This document shows, in pieces, positions 28,701 to 40,690 of a stretch of 64,000 bases of DNA. Position 1 is the stretch's first letter. Each line of letters begins with the position of its first letter. The notes below the pieces were generated by a model, which saw nothing but the letters and a program-made list of their open reading frames with translations, was not told the DNA's origin and searched no databases. A program made the translations under genes and the position numbers. The DNA is from Citrus sinensis. Its lineage: Eukaryota > Streptophyta > Magnoliopsida > Sapindales > Rutaceae. Location: contig NC_068558.1 of NCBI RefSeq assembly GCF_022201045.2, forward strand, positions 49,703,501 to 49,767,500, given 5' to 3'.

Positions 28701-29883
28701 TAAAACTCACACTTGGCAAATCACTGCTCAGTTTAACAATGCCAGTCTGGTTCACACTCTGTAGACTCCAATTCACAGATTCAAATCACTTTACTTGCCC
28801 ACATTCTTGGGCCATTGGAAGGACTGGCATGGACAAGCCATTTTGATGAAAGCGATGGGTTTGTACTTTGTGCTTCGGGTGAAAAAGGAAAAAAATTTGA
28901 GAGTCAAGAAGCTGTTGGGCTCTCACTTGTAGAAAAACAGTGATGGGCTTTGCTCTCTTTTCGAGTCCATTTCCGCTCAAAGTTCCTGCGCTTGGATCAA
29001 ATTGCTTGCATGATTTATTGATTGGAAAGGGTGATCCAAGCTATCTTTCATCTCTGTCACTCTGCTTTGTAGTGGGCCTGGTGGCTGTGAACTTGGCAGG
29101 GCTGGTGCGACTTTCGTTAAATTTAACTGTTGATGGATATTGATATTTGAGTATTGAGACAGTGCAATCACAAAACAAAATTGTTTGCCACTACTTCAAA
29201 TGGGTCATCAGTTCTCTTGTACTCTTTCTCTTTAAAACAAATTAAACTCTTTTAAGTGTTTATTTCCATCAATATATGGTGAAGGCCAGTTCTTAAAGCA
29301 TTAAGTATCACGTCCCTCTCATAAAATTTTCACCAGCACCTCATCCGGTTGTTGTAATAATGTCACTGGATGCAGCTTAAATTTAGTGACTTTGTTGTGT
29401 TGAACTCATAAACTCTTCTCCATTATCTTATGAAATCTACTATATAAAATTATTTTTCATTTGAAGTATTAAAAAAAAAAGATTCCTAGTGAGAAGGGCT
29501 CGAGTCTCAGGTTCTCCTAAATATTATATTTGAGCCTAATTTAATACTGTATTTTCCATTCTTGTGATGGTGTGTTAGTGACTATTTTAACCTTTAATAA
29601 CATGATGAAGTGTCATGTCCATTCCATATTGATTGCAAACGACAATCTGCACGATAGCCATTTAACATAGGTGTACAGTGTATACTCCATTTAATTTTCT
29701 GTTTTGCTGATTATATATCCTGTTCTGTGTGGGAAATAGGAAAGCAAGTTTAGCTGCATTATGTGGTGCCCACGTCTCAGTCTCATTTCAGCCGGATGGG
29801 GATAATGGGACATTGACATAATTCAACAGCAAAGCATCACCGAGATAACCTCTTTCAGGAACCATTCATCTCAACTTCAATAA
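25704..29883. other. gap between GBF3 and GDSL genes
   Basis: Most of the gap is AT-rich, but about 26.7-27.35 kb and 27.9-28.4 kb are clearly richer in G and C and contain many ACGT cores (separate entry). Short palindromes lie at 27894-27906 and 27991-28013. A 68-codon frame at 28940-29143 has no recognisable family. I see no convincing gene. Confidence 0.4.
27271..28359. promoter_or_regulatory. cluster of G-box / ACGT elements
   Basis: Perfect CACGTG palindromes lie at 27271-27276, 27286-27291 (15 bp apart) and 28075-28080. Further ACGTG or ACGTC cores occur near 27118, 27136, 28119, 28228, 28298 and 28350. These are the sites that bZIP factors of the GBF and ABRE-binding groups recognise. 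The cluster sits in an island less AT-rich than its surroundings, about 1.5-2.6 kb upstream of the GDSL gene. Function is inferred. Confidence 0.45.
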
Positions 29884-31880
29884 ATGACAAGCCCCCAGTT
29901 TCAGAAAATCTTTGTCAGTTTCGGCAAATTTATAACGTTAGGGGTGGTGATGATGGCAATGTTGTGTGGTATCAGTGATTCAAAATGTGAATTTGAGGCC
30001 ATATTCAACTTTGGAGACTCGAATTCAGACACTGGTGGGTTTTGGGCAGCGTTTCCGGCACAGTCCGGTCCCTTTGGCATGACCTACTTCAAGAGACCCG
30101 CTGGTCGCGCTTCTGATGGAAGGCTCATTGTTGATTTCTTAGGTAACAGTTAATTTGTAACTTCTCATCAGACGCTTAACTTTATGATCGATGCTCACCT
30201 TCCTACACTTATGTTCAATTTTAGTCTTTCGATCGTTATCAGCAAAAATAATTTCTTCGCAGCACCTGTCTTGCCTTACCAAAACAACGAAAGTGAATTT
30301 TCTTATGGCTCTCTTTAGAACATTGCAAGAGAAACAAAGTCTTCTATTATTGAACACAGAAATGGGTTTCAGTAATTTGAAGAAAAGGTTCCATCGCCAT
30401 AAGAAAATTCACATGGGCAATTCTGCCTCACTGGGGTGCGGGGTAGGCATAGACTCCAATTATGCTTAGGTGAATCCAAAATACACGACAGGCGGTTCCA
30501 TGAAAGTTTTGGCACTACATTGATTATTTAATCATCCAGGCTGGACCACCTGCATTATACTCGAGGCCGAAGAGTGCCACCACAATAATCTCTTTAACTT
30601 TCAGTGGTTGATGAACCTCTACGAAGTTAATTTTTTATTTATTGGCAGCTCAAGCTCTAGGATTGCCGTTTCTGAGCCCGTATTTGCAATCAATTGGATC
30701 AGATTACAGGCATGGAGCCAACTATGCTACTTTGGCCTCTACTGTGCTTTTGCCCAACACTTCCCTGTTTGTTACCGGGATCAGTCCCTTTTCCCTAGCT
30801 ATTCAACTCAACCAAATGAAGGAATTCAAGGCTAGAGTTGATGAATTTCACTCCTCCTGTACAAGTGGTAAGTAGACACTAAATCAAGCTCTTATTTTAG
30901 ATGACAAATTAATACGCTCCTGCAAACTTGATGACTAGAAATAAAAACTCTCTTTCATAGGTTCAACCAAGCTTCCTTCACCGGATATTTTCGGAAAATC
31001 TCTCTATACATTTTACATTGGTCAGAATGATTTTACTTCCAATTTAGCAGCAATTGGCATAGGTGGAGTCAAGCAGTTTCTTCCTCAGGTGGTTTCACAA
31101 ATCGCTGGCACAGTCGAGGTGATGGCACTAATTGGGCCGGCCACGCCATGTCATGGGGCGGAATTCTAAAATCCACCCCCAATTAATTAAATAATTCCGT
31201 GTTTCCTTTCAACGTTAAATTGGTGACATTTGCTTCATCAAATTTACGCAGGAGCTGTATGCTTTAGGTGGGCGCACATTTTTGGTGTTGAATCTTGCCC
31301 CGATTGGCTGTTACCCTGCATTTTTGGTTCAGCTTCCTCATTCAAGTTCGGACTTGGACGCGTACGGTTGCATGATCTCTTACAACAATGCCGTCTTGGA
31401 TTACAATAACATGTTGAAGGAAGCTCTAGCACAAACCAGAAGAAATCTTCCCAATGCTTCCCTCATTTGCGTTGACACTCACTCAGTGTTACTAGAACTG
31501 TTCCAAAATCCCACATCACATGGTACGGTGTTTTGCTAATCATTTGTCTGCGTTTTTCTGATTGACCTTGGGCTATATTTAAAAAAAAAAAAAAAAAAAA
31601 ATTGTGGGCAGGGCTTAAGTATGGTACCCAGGCTTGTTGTGGGCATGGTGATGGTGCCTATAATTTTGATGCTAAAGTTTTCTGCGGAAATACGAAGGTT
31701 ATTAATGGAAGCGCTGTAACAGCCACAGCTTGCAGCGACCCACAAGATTATGTTAGCTGGGATGGAATACATGCTACAGAAGCTGCAAATAAGCTTACTA
31801 CATGGGCCATCCTTAATGGCTCTTATTTTGATCCTCCGTTTCCACTTCACCAGCTCTGTGACCTCAACCCCATTGGCTGA
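29884..31880 (+). CDS. GDSL esterase/lipase (At4g01130 type)
   Basis: Five exons give 391 residues: 29884-30142, 30649-30867, 30961-31118, 31252-31522 and 31612-31880. A hydrophobic N-terminus suggests secretion. Then come the SGNH/GDSL blocks: block I FNFGDSNSDTGG with nucleophile Ser46, block III GQND with Asn182 and block V WDGIH with Asp353 and His356. The internal landmarks PAGRASDGRLIVDFLG and VLNLAPIGCYP are typical of plant apoplastic GDSL hydrolases. The natural substrate is unknown, since plant members act on lipids, cutin precursors, acetylated sugars or glycosides. The gene runs convergently to the DUF1191 gene with about 400 bp between the stops. From memory, the same two genes are neighbours in Arabidopsis (At4g01130 and At4g01140). 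Initiation at an internal Met (residue 23 or 24) is possible but would shorten the signal region. Confidence 0.94.
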
Positions 31881-32287
31881 ACTAATCATTTTGAATTAGT
31901 ATTTAATCTTACAGTTAATAAAAAATCAAGTGCTTTAAATTAGTAAAAAAGCAAGTGCTTTATTTGTTGTAAAACTTTCTTTCTAATAGCAATTCGGTAT
32001 TGGTTCAGTTGAATTAAACGAGTGCATCAGAAGTCTCTGTATTTTTAATAGCAGTTCGGTTTTTGGTTCAGCATAAGAGCCAAGCACCAAAATTTTTCAA
32101 GCAAGATTAGTAGCGCTTTTTAATCACATAAATCCATCAATTCTTTCAATCATAATACGAGAAAAAACAATGAGAACCGAAAACTTGCAATAACTTTTCA
32201 GAGATGGGCCTAATTCCAAAAAACAATGATTATCTTGGCTTGTGAAAAAAAAGGGGCAAAAATGTACAAAAAGAAGTAACATCAATT

Positions 32288-33196
32288 TCAGGGAACATAC
32301 TCATGCTCAAGAGCTGGCTGAGTTCGTATCATTGATGCCGAAGGCATTCTACTTCTTCCAATCCATGTTGTATCTAAAGGCTCTGCCTTTTCAGATTCAC
32401 TCTCCATTTTTCTGATCATCTTCCTCCTCACTAGCTTATAAGTAGCCACCCCAACCAAAATCAGCAAAGCTAACCCACCAAATCCAGCCACAAAACCTAT
32501 CACCCACGACTTCCATGACCTCTCGTCCTTGGTCTTAGGCGACGGTGGCAGCGGCCGTGGAGGCTGAGGTTGAAATGGAATAACTACTGAAAAATGTCCT
32601 GGACCTTTTGCCACACATTCATTGGGCGTGGTCATGTTGCTAAATTCGACTGACATACCGGCTCCGAATTTGACACATTTTAGCGTCACGTTTTTATCTT
32701 TTAACCCAATGTCAGGAAACAGAATCGAAACAGGATCTCCCGAGACAATGAGTGTCAGCTCCTCATTGCTTAATGTGCTTGGATTCGAAGCATCAAAAGC
32801 ACTGAAGCCAACAACGGGAGCAACCAAAGAATGATTGGGGACTTGATAGTAATGAGAAGACCAATTTCCTAAATTTTCATTGAGTAAAGCAATTCTCTTC
32901 ACAAAAGGCAGTGCAATAACTCTTGGTGGGATACGAAGAGAACTGAAATTCACTCCTGTTGCCCAAAATTCCCTGCTTCGTATTCTAATAACAGAAACTT
33001 GCATGCCGGAAGAGTTTGAAGGCAGAGAAAGATTGTAAAAATGACCCGTATGATGCTTTGATAGGGTTTCATTTGCGTAACTATGAAATAGTTCTTGTAA
33101 ATATACAGGATCAGAGCTCTTTGTGTCACCGGCCATTGACAATAACAATAAAGAAAAGAATACAGGGATGATTAGCCAACTTTCGTAGAACCCCAT
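32288..33196 (-). CDS. DUF1191 single-pass membrane protein (At4g01140 type)
   Basis: This intronless gene codes for 302 residues from the ATG at 33196. The frame is open 20 codons further to an ATG at 33256, but the downstream start gives a clean signal peptide (MGFYESWLIIPVFFSLLLL). The extracellular DUF1191 region has many N-glycosylation sequons (for example NLS, NSS, NFS and NMT). A proline-rich linker (PQPPRPLPPSP) follows, then one transmembrane helix of about 24 residues (SWVIGFVAGFGGLALLILVG) and a cytosolic tail starting RRKM and ending HEYVP. The biochemical role of DUF1191 proteins is not established. The layout is that of a small receptor-like or scaffold cell-surface protein without a kinase. 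The gene is convergent with the GDSL gene and divergent from CURT1A. Confidence 0.92.
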   Translation of the reverse strand: MGFYESWLIIPVFFSLLLLSMAGDTKSSDPVYLQELFHSYANETLSKHHTGHFYNLSLPSNSSGMQVSVIRIRSREFWATGVNFSSLRIPPRVIALPFVKRIALLNENLGNWSSHYYQVPNHSLVAPVVGFSAFDASNPSTLSNEELTLIVSGDPVSILFPDIGLKDKNVTLKCVKFGAGMSVEFSNMTTPNECVAKGPGHFSVVIPFQPQPPRPLPPSPKTKDERSWKSWVIGFVAGFGGLALLILVGVATYKLVRRKMIRKMESESEKAEPLDTTWIGRSRMPSASMIRTQPALEHEYVP

Positions 33197-34511
33197 CAAG
33201 GCCTGCTTGTGTTTTTCATTTTCATGTTGAATGATTTTCAACAAGAAACCAATCACAAAGAAGATTCATCCTTTTATCATTCGAAGAGAAAGTAAATAAA
33301 GAAATATATACATGTACTATTGTTGACCAAAAACAGATGCTTTCTCCTTGTTGTATAAAACAGGAAAAGGGAGCAAACCCAGGATCTCAAAAATCGACAA
33401 GATGCCTTCTTAATACAAACTTTTTGAGCAAATGGGTGGAATATTGCATGTAAGGTAAACCAAATTCGCAAGACCAAAAGGGAATCTGCTTTGAAAATAA
33501 TAAGGAGATCTCAAGTCTGAATTCTTCAAAATGTTTTTAATTCGTCGCGATCTTCTTGGCATTGCCTAAGAATTAGAAGGTGAGTGGCTGAGTTGGAGAG
33601 GATAATGGAGATTCCAGCAAGATTAATGAATAAAGGTCTGCATGCTTTTAATATACAATATAATGATGAGTAACCAAAGCCAACGTAAGATTTTGTTATC
33701 ATTATTATTATTATTATTATTAAGAAGGACAAAAGTAACTAAACCATTTTGAGGGGCCTTCCATTAATTTTATTAGTTGTTAGGTATTTTTGTTATTAAT
33801 TTTTTTGATTCTTAGTCACTAGTCAGTTGGGTCAGTTGATTATTGGTTGTGATCGTTGAGACAGAGGGTGCCATCAAAGGCGTACATTTGACACAAGCGT
33901 TACAGCTCTAAAAGTGGATTCCACCCCCCACCTTCCTTTTTTGACATTGATTTGGGCAAACTCTGATTAGTCATAGTTCTCTAACCAGATAAAACTATAT
34001 AATCTTATCATTGACTTAACATTATAATTATTTATGATAATTAGTGACCAATTGTAAAATACCCTAAGATGTCGACTCTTTTTTTTTTCTTTTTTTTCTG
34101 GTGATAGTCGATTCTCTTCATTAATTTCAATATCTTCTGTAAGTTTCCATGAGAAAAAGCAATAGAGTTCAATTGTTTACGTCACAGGGCTGGCAAATGG
34201 CAAGTATTATTATTATTATTATTCGTGTAGTTGCCGTTAATATTGGCTTCCATACAGGTTTCGTGAATGGCCGGCTCTTAACAGCGAGACACGTGTAAAG
34301 TGATGCGATTGTGGATGGAAATTCTGCAAGAGATATTGAACAAGACAAATGGTTAAGAATAATAGAATATTGGACCTCCTAGTCTGGTTGCTTGACCGGC
34401 CCACGATGTTATTTCACAGCTGTGGCGCACCCACAACCCAGACCACCTCAATTCCCCGCAACTTGCAACCTAATACGACTGTCCCTTCAATTATCCTATT
34501 ACAATTTTAAC
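33197..34511. other. DUF1191 upstream DNA
   Basis: AT-rich DNA with ATT repeats at about 33700-33722 and 34205-34223. An ACACGTG element lies near 34290. No gene is seen. Confidence 0.45.
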
Positions 34512-35196
34512 GAGGTTATGATTATTTGTATTCCATAAATTATTTTAAATATTTTATTATTCTATATAATTATATTTTAAATTAAAAAATTAAATTTTAC
34601 TTTCTACACTCTTAAAAATATCAACAAACACCTTACTTAAATTATTTAAATTAACTTACTCAACACCAATCAAATTATCTAGCACACCCAAAATAAACTA
34701 AGAACAATTGTATACTGGAATCAAATTAATTAACATAACAATTGAAAAAAAAAAAAGAAAGCCATTTGGCTCCCCCAAAAAAAAAGGTAGAAGCAAAAAA
34801 ATAAATAGACGAAGGAAGAGAAGAAGATTAAGAAAAAGAAGGAAAAAAAAAAAGACAAAGAAGCGGAAAGAGAAGACTACAAAAAAAATATTTATCTTTT
34901 GTTTGGAAAATCAAAAAGAAAATATATGCTCAAAATATATTAAAAGTATTGATTTGCTCATTGTTTTACTAAAATTGTCTAAGAGATTGGAAATAAAATT
35001 TTTAGAGTCTATAGTAAGAGAATTATCTATTGAATAGTGAATGTGTTATATGAGCGTTCAAAGTAATTATATTATGTTAGTTTATGGGAGAGAGTCCTCA
35101 TTACTAATTCATATGATGGGTATTTTTGTAATAAAATATTTAAAAAAATAAGAGTATTCAAAGTAATTTATAAAGTACAAATGCCAAAATGACCTC
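34512..35196. mobile_element. non-autonomous DNA transposon (about 685 bp) with terminal inverted repeats
   Basis: The ends form an imperfect inverted repeat of about 40 bp. The left end starts GAGGTTATGATTATTTGTA. The right end, read on the minus strand, starts GAGGTCATTTTGGCATTTG, and both continue into ATAAATTA. The inside is AT-rich and codes for nothing recognisable; a lysine/arginine-rich frame at 34708-35037 is just A-rich sequence. The GAGGTTATTT-like terminus resembles that of the element at 56.6-57.3 kb. The target-site duplication and the outermost bases are uncertain. Confidence 0.55.
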
Positions 35197-35258
35197 ACCC
35201 TTTTAATAATTTATTATTTTACAAATTAACAACATAAATAAACACAAAAAAGAATAAT

Positions 35259-36510
35259 TTGAAATATTATTAATGAAAGGTTTAAAAGGTATATAATAAG
35301 CTAAAATAACAGGCCTGTTTAAACTAATAGCTATTAAATTATAGTCCTTCTCAAATTAAATAAATAATCTTAAATCCTAATTAAACTATAATTGCAAAAA
35401 TAACTCAAAAAAAAACTTACTAAAATATGATAAATCCTAATAAAAAACTAACGACTAATTTGACTCAAATATTGTTATTTCTAATATATTTAACCTATAC
35501 ACTTCCTACATCAGTCTCTTCCTCTCTTTTTTTTTTAAAAAAAAATTCTTCATCAAGTTTTGATACAAATAAAATATATATGGAGGATGAAACTTATACT
35601 GAAGGAGAAAGTAATGTTGCAATGCAAACATATACAACTTTGCATAAACTTTTCTTGAAATTTGAAAGAATCTGCACTTCAATTTCTTCTTACTTTTTGT
35701 TCTGATTCTTCTAAAAGATGCAAATTTGCAAAATTAATCGATTAAAAGACCTCTTTTAACATTTCTCACGCTTTGCTCAACGTGCTCCCGATTGAATTTT
35801 TCCTTTTAAGCTAAATCTTATTCAAGTACAGCTTTATTGTCTTCAAAATAAATAGATAGAACCATATCAATTATCTTGGAGAGATTCTCTTCAAGAATAA
35901 TTCTTGAATCTTCATCTTCAATCATATCATCCTTGATAACAATTGATGTCTCTTCAACTTAAGTTTCTTAAACATCTTCAATTGTATTAGGCCCAACACT
36001 CAAATCAATATTAAAAGTTGTATCTTTTGTGTAATTTTGGGTATTATTTTCTGATACTTATAGGTTTGTTGTTGGCTAAAATTGAAGCGGTAGTAGTCAT
36101 TTTGAATATTCTCTCATCAGAGTTTTCAATGTCTTAATTAAACATTGCATCGATTGCAATGCCTTCATTCGATCTTTTAGTGCCTTTGCTGATTGTTCAA
36201 GATTTTTTATCATACAAACTTCGAAACTTTCTCTAAAAGGTGAATAATTTGAAAGGAAGTAGTTTGAAATATTTTTAATAAAAGTTCTGAAAGGTGTATA
36301 ATAAACTAACATAGCAAGCCTATTTATAATAAGTAACTATTATATTTTAGTCCTTCTCAAATTAGACAATAATCTTAAATTCTAACTAAATTAAAATAAT
36401 AAATACAACTTAAATAAGTTTATTAAAGTAAAATAAATCTTAATAAAATACTAAAGACTAATTAACCTGAAATACTATAATTACTAATATATTTTACCCA
36501 TATACTTCCG
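35259..36510. mobile_element. eroded LTR-like direct-repeat pair (possible short non-autonomous LTR element)
   Basis: Two direct repeats of about 250 bp, at about 35259-35507 and 36263-36510, are clearly homologous but diverged. They share TTGAAATATT at the start, TAGTCCTTCTCAAATTA in the middle and ATACTTCC at the end. The 750 bp between them has no intact coding region. The layout fits a small, old, non-functional LTR-type fossil or a simple segmental duplication. No family can be named. Confidence 0.35.
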
Positions 36511-36684
36511 AAATTAACATTGATTCAAATTTATATTTAAAAAGGAATTAAAAAAGTCAAATACGTCGTAGCAGACAAGTCGGTTATTTTAATTTAAAAT
36601 GGACGACATATATCTCTAGCAATATGCTTGCTTTTGGATACGTCTTAGAGATCCCTCAAACGTGGATTTCAGATAGAGAATCAA

Positions 36685-36713
36685 CCAATCAGAATCTCAA
36701 CTCTATCCACGTG
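36685..36713 (+). promoter_or_regulatory. CCAAT box and G-box upstream of CURT1A
   Basis: A CCAAT element at 36685-36689 and a perfect CACGTG at 36708-36713 (in TCCACGTGTCA) lie 120-150 bp upstream of the CURT1A start codon. G-boxes are common in light-regulated photosynthesis promoters and are targets of GBF-type bZIP factors. Confidence 0.5.
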
Positions 36714-36834
36714 TCAGCAAATGAATCTGTGTCCGAAATAGAGCAAAGAAAATCTCATCACCGCACCGGATAAACCAAACCAAGCATTACAAATCGAAAA
36801 GAAAACGAAAGAACACCACAAATCAAAAGTATCA

Positions 36835-38443
36835 ATGGCAGCGACGGCGTACGCGGCGGTGTTAACTCCACGTGTCCCCTCAACCACCACCGTCAAAGTC
36901 AAATCTTCTCACTGCTTTGCTCTTCCCTGCCTCCCTCCTCGTTCGTCAACGTCACCATTCTCTTCTTCCATTAAACAAGTTTCAGGTATTGGTTGCTATC
37001 CTACTCGCACTTGTTACTCTGAATTTTGTATTGTACCTTTCTTGTATCTACGGGCTTGCAATTTGTACGCTGTCGTGCATATTCTGATTTTATGGTGAAA
37101 AAAATTAACCAGAGACAACAGTTTAGAACTTTAGAAGGGAAAAATACACACACGCGCGCACAGAGACAGATATATATTATGATTTTGGTAGGGTTGGTTC
37201 AGTTTGACTGACATAAGCACGTAGATTAGTTGCTATACAGAAAATGGATTGGTTTTAGTGTTCATACAAATGACCTCACTATCAAGTGGAAGCGCAGTGG
37301 ACGGGATGGTTATTGCTTGTGACTAGTAGTCCCTGATATCTATTATTTTTCTGCTCAATGCAAACCATGTTAGTCTATATTTTGCTTGACACATTCCGCA
37401 TTAAACTATGATTTTGAGCTTCTCTAATTGCCGGTTTCCCCTTTGCATGCTCTTGTTTTTCTATATGTTTCCCATTTCATAATTGAGCTAATTTATCTTT
37501 CATTAATTTGTTTGTAAATATTTTTGTTTAGTGTTTCTAAACAATATGCTTATTGATACTTTTCCTTTCAATTAGAGTCGAGAAGGTTTCCTTTGCTTCA
37601 GGTTAGAGCCTCTTCCTCAGAAGAGACATCCACAGTTGATGCAGATGAACTTTTTTCAGACTTGAAGGAAAAGGTAAGAATCAAGATTCAAGAGGGTACC
37701 AATGAGAATAGATTGATGTGGAGATGCTTTTCTAGCTTCTTGTAATTTGATTTCATGATCAGTTAGATTTGGTGATTGATGTTGGTTACGTTTATTAGTG
37801 GGATGCCGTTGAAAACAAGTCCACGGTACTTCTCTATGGAGGTGGGGCAATAGTGGCTGTTTGGTTATCCTCAACTATTGTTGGTGCCATCAATTCAGTG
37901 CCTTTGGTATGCAATTTCCAGATTAGCTTACCCCTTTCTTTCTTCGTCATGTTTAGGAGATGAACCTTTCAAGTTCTTGACAGTAAATTAGCATATGCCT
38001 TACTTCATATTAATGAACCAGTCTGAAATGTCTTTCTTATGTTGTCAGCTTCCCAAACTCTTGGAGTTGATTGGACTTGGTTATACTGGATGGTTTGTCT
38101 ACAGATACCTTCTCTTCAAGGTAAGATTAAGAGACTGCAAAAGCTCACATGCATTTAGTTAGTTCTTGTTTCCTTTATTGCTAAGCTATTAATTCATGAC
38201 GTTTTGATTACGGAGTAGATTAGATTACTTTCTGGAACCTAACGTTTTGATTGCGGAGTAGATTGCTTTCTGGAACCTAACAGATTAATTGAATTTGAGA
38301 AATTTATGTCATCTGTTTCATTAGAGATTCTGCATCTAAGATGGTTAATATTTTAACAAATTGATTTGTTTTCCCAGTCAAGCAGAAAAGAACTAGCCAC
38401 GGATATTGAAGCACTGAAGAAGAAGATTGCTGGAACTGAATAG
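36835..38443 (+). CDS. CURT1A: CURVATURE THYLAKOID 1A, chloroplast
   Basis: Five exons give 164 residues: 36835-36985, 37576-37673, 37799-37906, 38049-38120 and 38378-38443. The first 60 or so residues form a serine-rich chloroplast transit peptide, with a likely cleavage near the VRASS motif. The mature part has an acidic amphipathic N-terminal stretch (DADELFSDLKEKWDAVENKS). Two membrane segments follow (LLYGGGAIVAVWLSSTIVGA and LPKLLELIGLGYTGWFVYRY), then a C-terminal amphipathic helix (RKELATDIEALKKKIAG). This is the CURT1/CAAD arrangement. Known family members oligomerise at grana margins and bend the thylakoid membrane. From memory, the Arabidopsis gene is At4g01150, next to the DUF1191 gene, as here. 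Intron 4 carries an approximately 40-bp tandem duplication at 38200-38280. Confidence 0.96.
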
Positions 38444-39703
38444 ATTGTACATTCTGGAGGCAATTCATGTTTGTCCCTGATAGTCATTTATTTTGGTCCT
38501 CTATCATTGCATATGAGGCACTTGTATCCTGTAGAGTAGGCTGCGTACGGATTCGTTTTATCCCTGTATTTTCCAGTATATCCCTGGAATAAGAGATTTG
38601 ACAAAGTTATGTGTATGTCCAGGCATGATTGCTTCTGTGGTTTAGATCCAGAAGCAGATTCACTTTTTCCAGCAAAATACATGCTTCATAAAATCTGTAT
38701 CAAACTATTCACAAGTAACACAAACGTGCTTGTGATTGTCTCGTCGATGTGCAACTTTTGAGTAGCCTGAGTACTAGTGAAGGCAATCAACTACCCAGCT
38801 TCGGCAGAAGGATGGGGAGAGGCATTTAACTTGGGCAGAAAAAAGTCCGCTTGGTTTTTTTGAAACAGAAAACTTCATGCCCCAATCCCCATCCCTTGCT
38901 CGAAAGGGGCGAGCCAGCATTGATATCAGAATAAGAGTAGGTTGCAGGAATCACGTCATAGTGATACAATCCTTTTCGATAAATCAAAAAAGAGAATAGA
39001 GACAGCATATGCCAGATCAAGGGTTATGAGTAAGCAGTCCATATCTGTCCACCCTGATCACCAGGACATATTCCTCATCCTGAGATCAGTTATTAGCTTA
39101 ATCTATAAGCAGTTTGATTCTACAACCTTCATCACCGTACAAGTTAAACAACTATGGGTGTTATGCATGCATTCGAAACCCGCTCTCTACTGTGCTAGGC
39201 ATGCTTTATGTTACATAATAATTGAACACAGAACATATAACTCATCTTTATCTACATGCTCAGTGCAATTATTTTTCCTAAGGTCTGCTGCAGCACTTAA
39301 GACGCATCCCAACTAGAACATGATACTAGCCAGGAACTTGCCAATAATAGTTAACTAATTAAATACAACATGCACCAAGAGAAGCCTTGAAGAAATCAAA
39401 TTAACAACCAAATAAATTACGTACTCCAACACGTTCTTTAAACAGTAACCTCATAGAAAACAACCATTACACAGTAACCTCAAAGAAAACAACCTTCCAT
39501 CATCATGGTGCCTACTACAATTATCTGATCATCGGTTACACAATTATGAGATCGTCAATATAAAGCTTTTTTTTCCTTTTCTTTTTCCAAAATATAAGTA
39601 ACCCGCTGATATTACATAAAACTAAGCATATCGATTTCATCATAAAATTAACAACAAAGAAAGCATGCATGGCATGCAGCAGAAAAATATAAAAAGAGAA
39701 AGA
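38444..39703. other. convergent spacer CURT1A / eIF1A
   Basis: This stretch holds the 3' flanks of two convergent genes. No further gene, RNA or repeat is evident. Confidence 0.45.
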
Positions 39704-40141
39704 TTAGATCCTATCAATATCCTCATCCTCAAACTCAATATAATTATCGGGACCAGCTTCATCGTCGTCATCAATACCGGCAGCAATCCCTTCGTTCAAC
39801 CTAGTAGTCTCAGGCAATTCACCGTAAGCCTTGAGCAAGCGGGCCTCATCAGGCATGTATTTCAAAATAACATCGGCTTTATCGTCTTGATAATCTCTCA
39901 AACCGACAAGAATAATATCACCCGCACCAATCCAAACCTTTTTGTGCATCTTACCACGGATGTGGCAGAGACGCTTGGCGCCGTCGATGCACATGGCCTC
40001 GCATCGACCGTTCCCCAGCATCCGAAGCACCTGCGCGTATTCTTGACCGTCTTCCTTGAATATCAGCTCGCGTTTCTCGTCGTCCGCCTCGTTCTTTCCT
40101 CGCTTCCGATTCTTTCCTCCCTTTCCCTTGTTCTTCGGCAT
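39704..40141 (-). CDS. EIF1A: translation initiation factor eIF1A
   Basis: This intronless gene codes for 145 residues, the usual plant length. The N-terminal tail is basic ([20 protein letters not shown]). The OB-fold core follows ([20 protein letters not shown], then [20 protein letters not shown]), and the tail is acidic, ending [10 protein letters not shown]. eIF1A binds the A-site side of the 40S ribosomal subunit and works with eIF1 in scanning and start-codon choice. The lack of introns, although common in some plant eIF1A genes, could also mean an old retrocopy; the frame is fully intact. The leader is CT-rich, as in many translation-factor genes, and ACGTG elements lie further upstream near 40385 and 40404. 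Confidence 0.97.
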   Translation of the reverse strand: MPKNKGKGGKNRKRGKNEADDEKRELIFKEDGQEYAQVLRMLGNGRCEAMCIDGAKRLCHIRGKMHKKVWIGAGDIILVGLRDYQDDKADVILKYMPDEARLLKAYGELPETTRLNEGIAAGIDDDDEAGPDNYIEFEDEDIDRI

Positions 40142-40675
40142 CTTTTTCCTTTACTTTTGTTTTTCGGTCTCTCTTCTCTCTTCTCTCGCTATGTATATTT
40201 TTGCGTTGGCTATACCTCAATATTTTAAATATGAAGCTTGGGCTTGGGAGTTTGCCTTTCAAACTTGTCGTACAAGCAACCACTCGCGTGCTTGCATTTT
40301 TCTCTTTTGTTCTTCTTGAACCGATATCAGCGTGAAGAGTTCTTTACAAGGCTAGGCTACAGATGGATGGATGAATAAAGTGCACGTGGAACGGTAAAGT
40401 ATACGTGGCTCCGATTAATTTTATGCTTACTGTTGTAATTCACTTTTTTTAAAATTTACTATTATTATTATCTTTTTTTATGTTTACTTTTTGCTAATGG
40501 CATCTGTTAGTTTATCGCTACCGTTCATTGTGAATGGGTCCTACAAGGGAGCATAGAATCGAACATCAGTGGACTGTGTTGATCGATTATACTTGCTATA
40601 GTTACAGACAAGGAGTCAGGACCGAGGTCCTATATCATTTTTCTATAAAATGTAAAACGGGCCGGATGCCCCGAC
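40142..40675. other. eIF1A upstream region
   Basis: CT-rich leader followed by AT-rich promoter DNA. Two ACGTG elements are present near 40385 and 40404. Nothing else is seen. Confidence 0.4.
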
Positions 40676-40690
40676 TGCCCCAATCTGTTT

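Noticed and set aside
28940-29143. possible small membrane protein
   Set aside because: It has one hydrophobic stretch only, no homologue recognised, no splice-linked partner and no promoter signal.
34708-35037. 109-codon lysine/arginine-rich open frame
   Set aside because: It lies inside a terminal-inverted-repeat element, and its composition comes from A-rich simple sequence.
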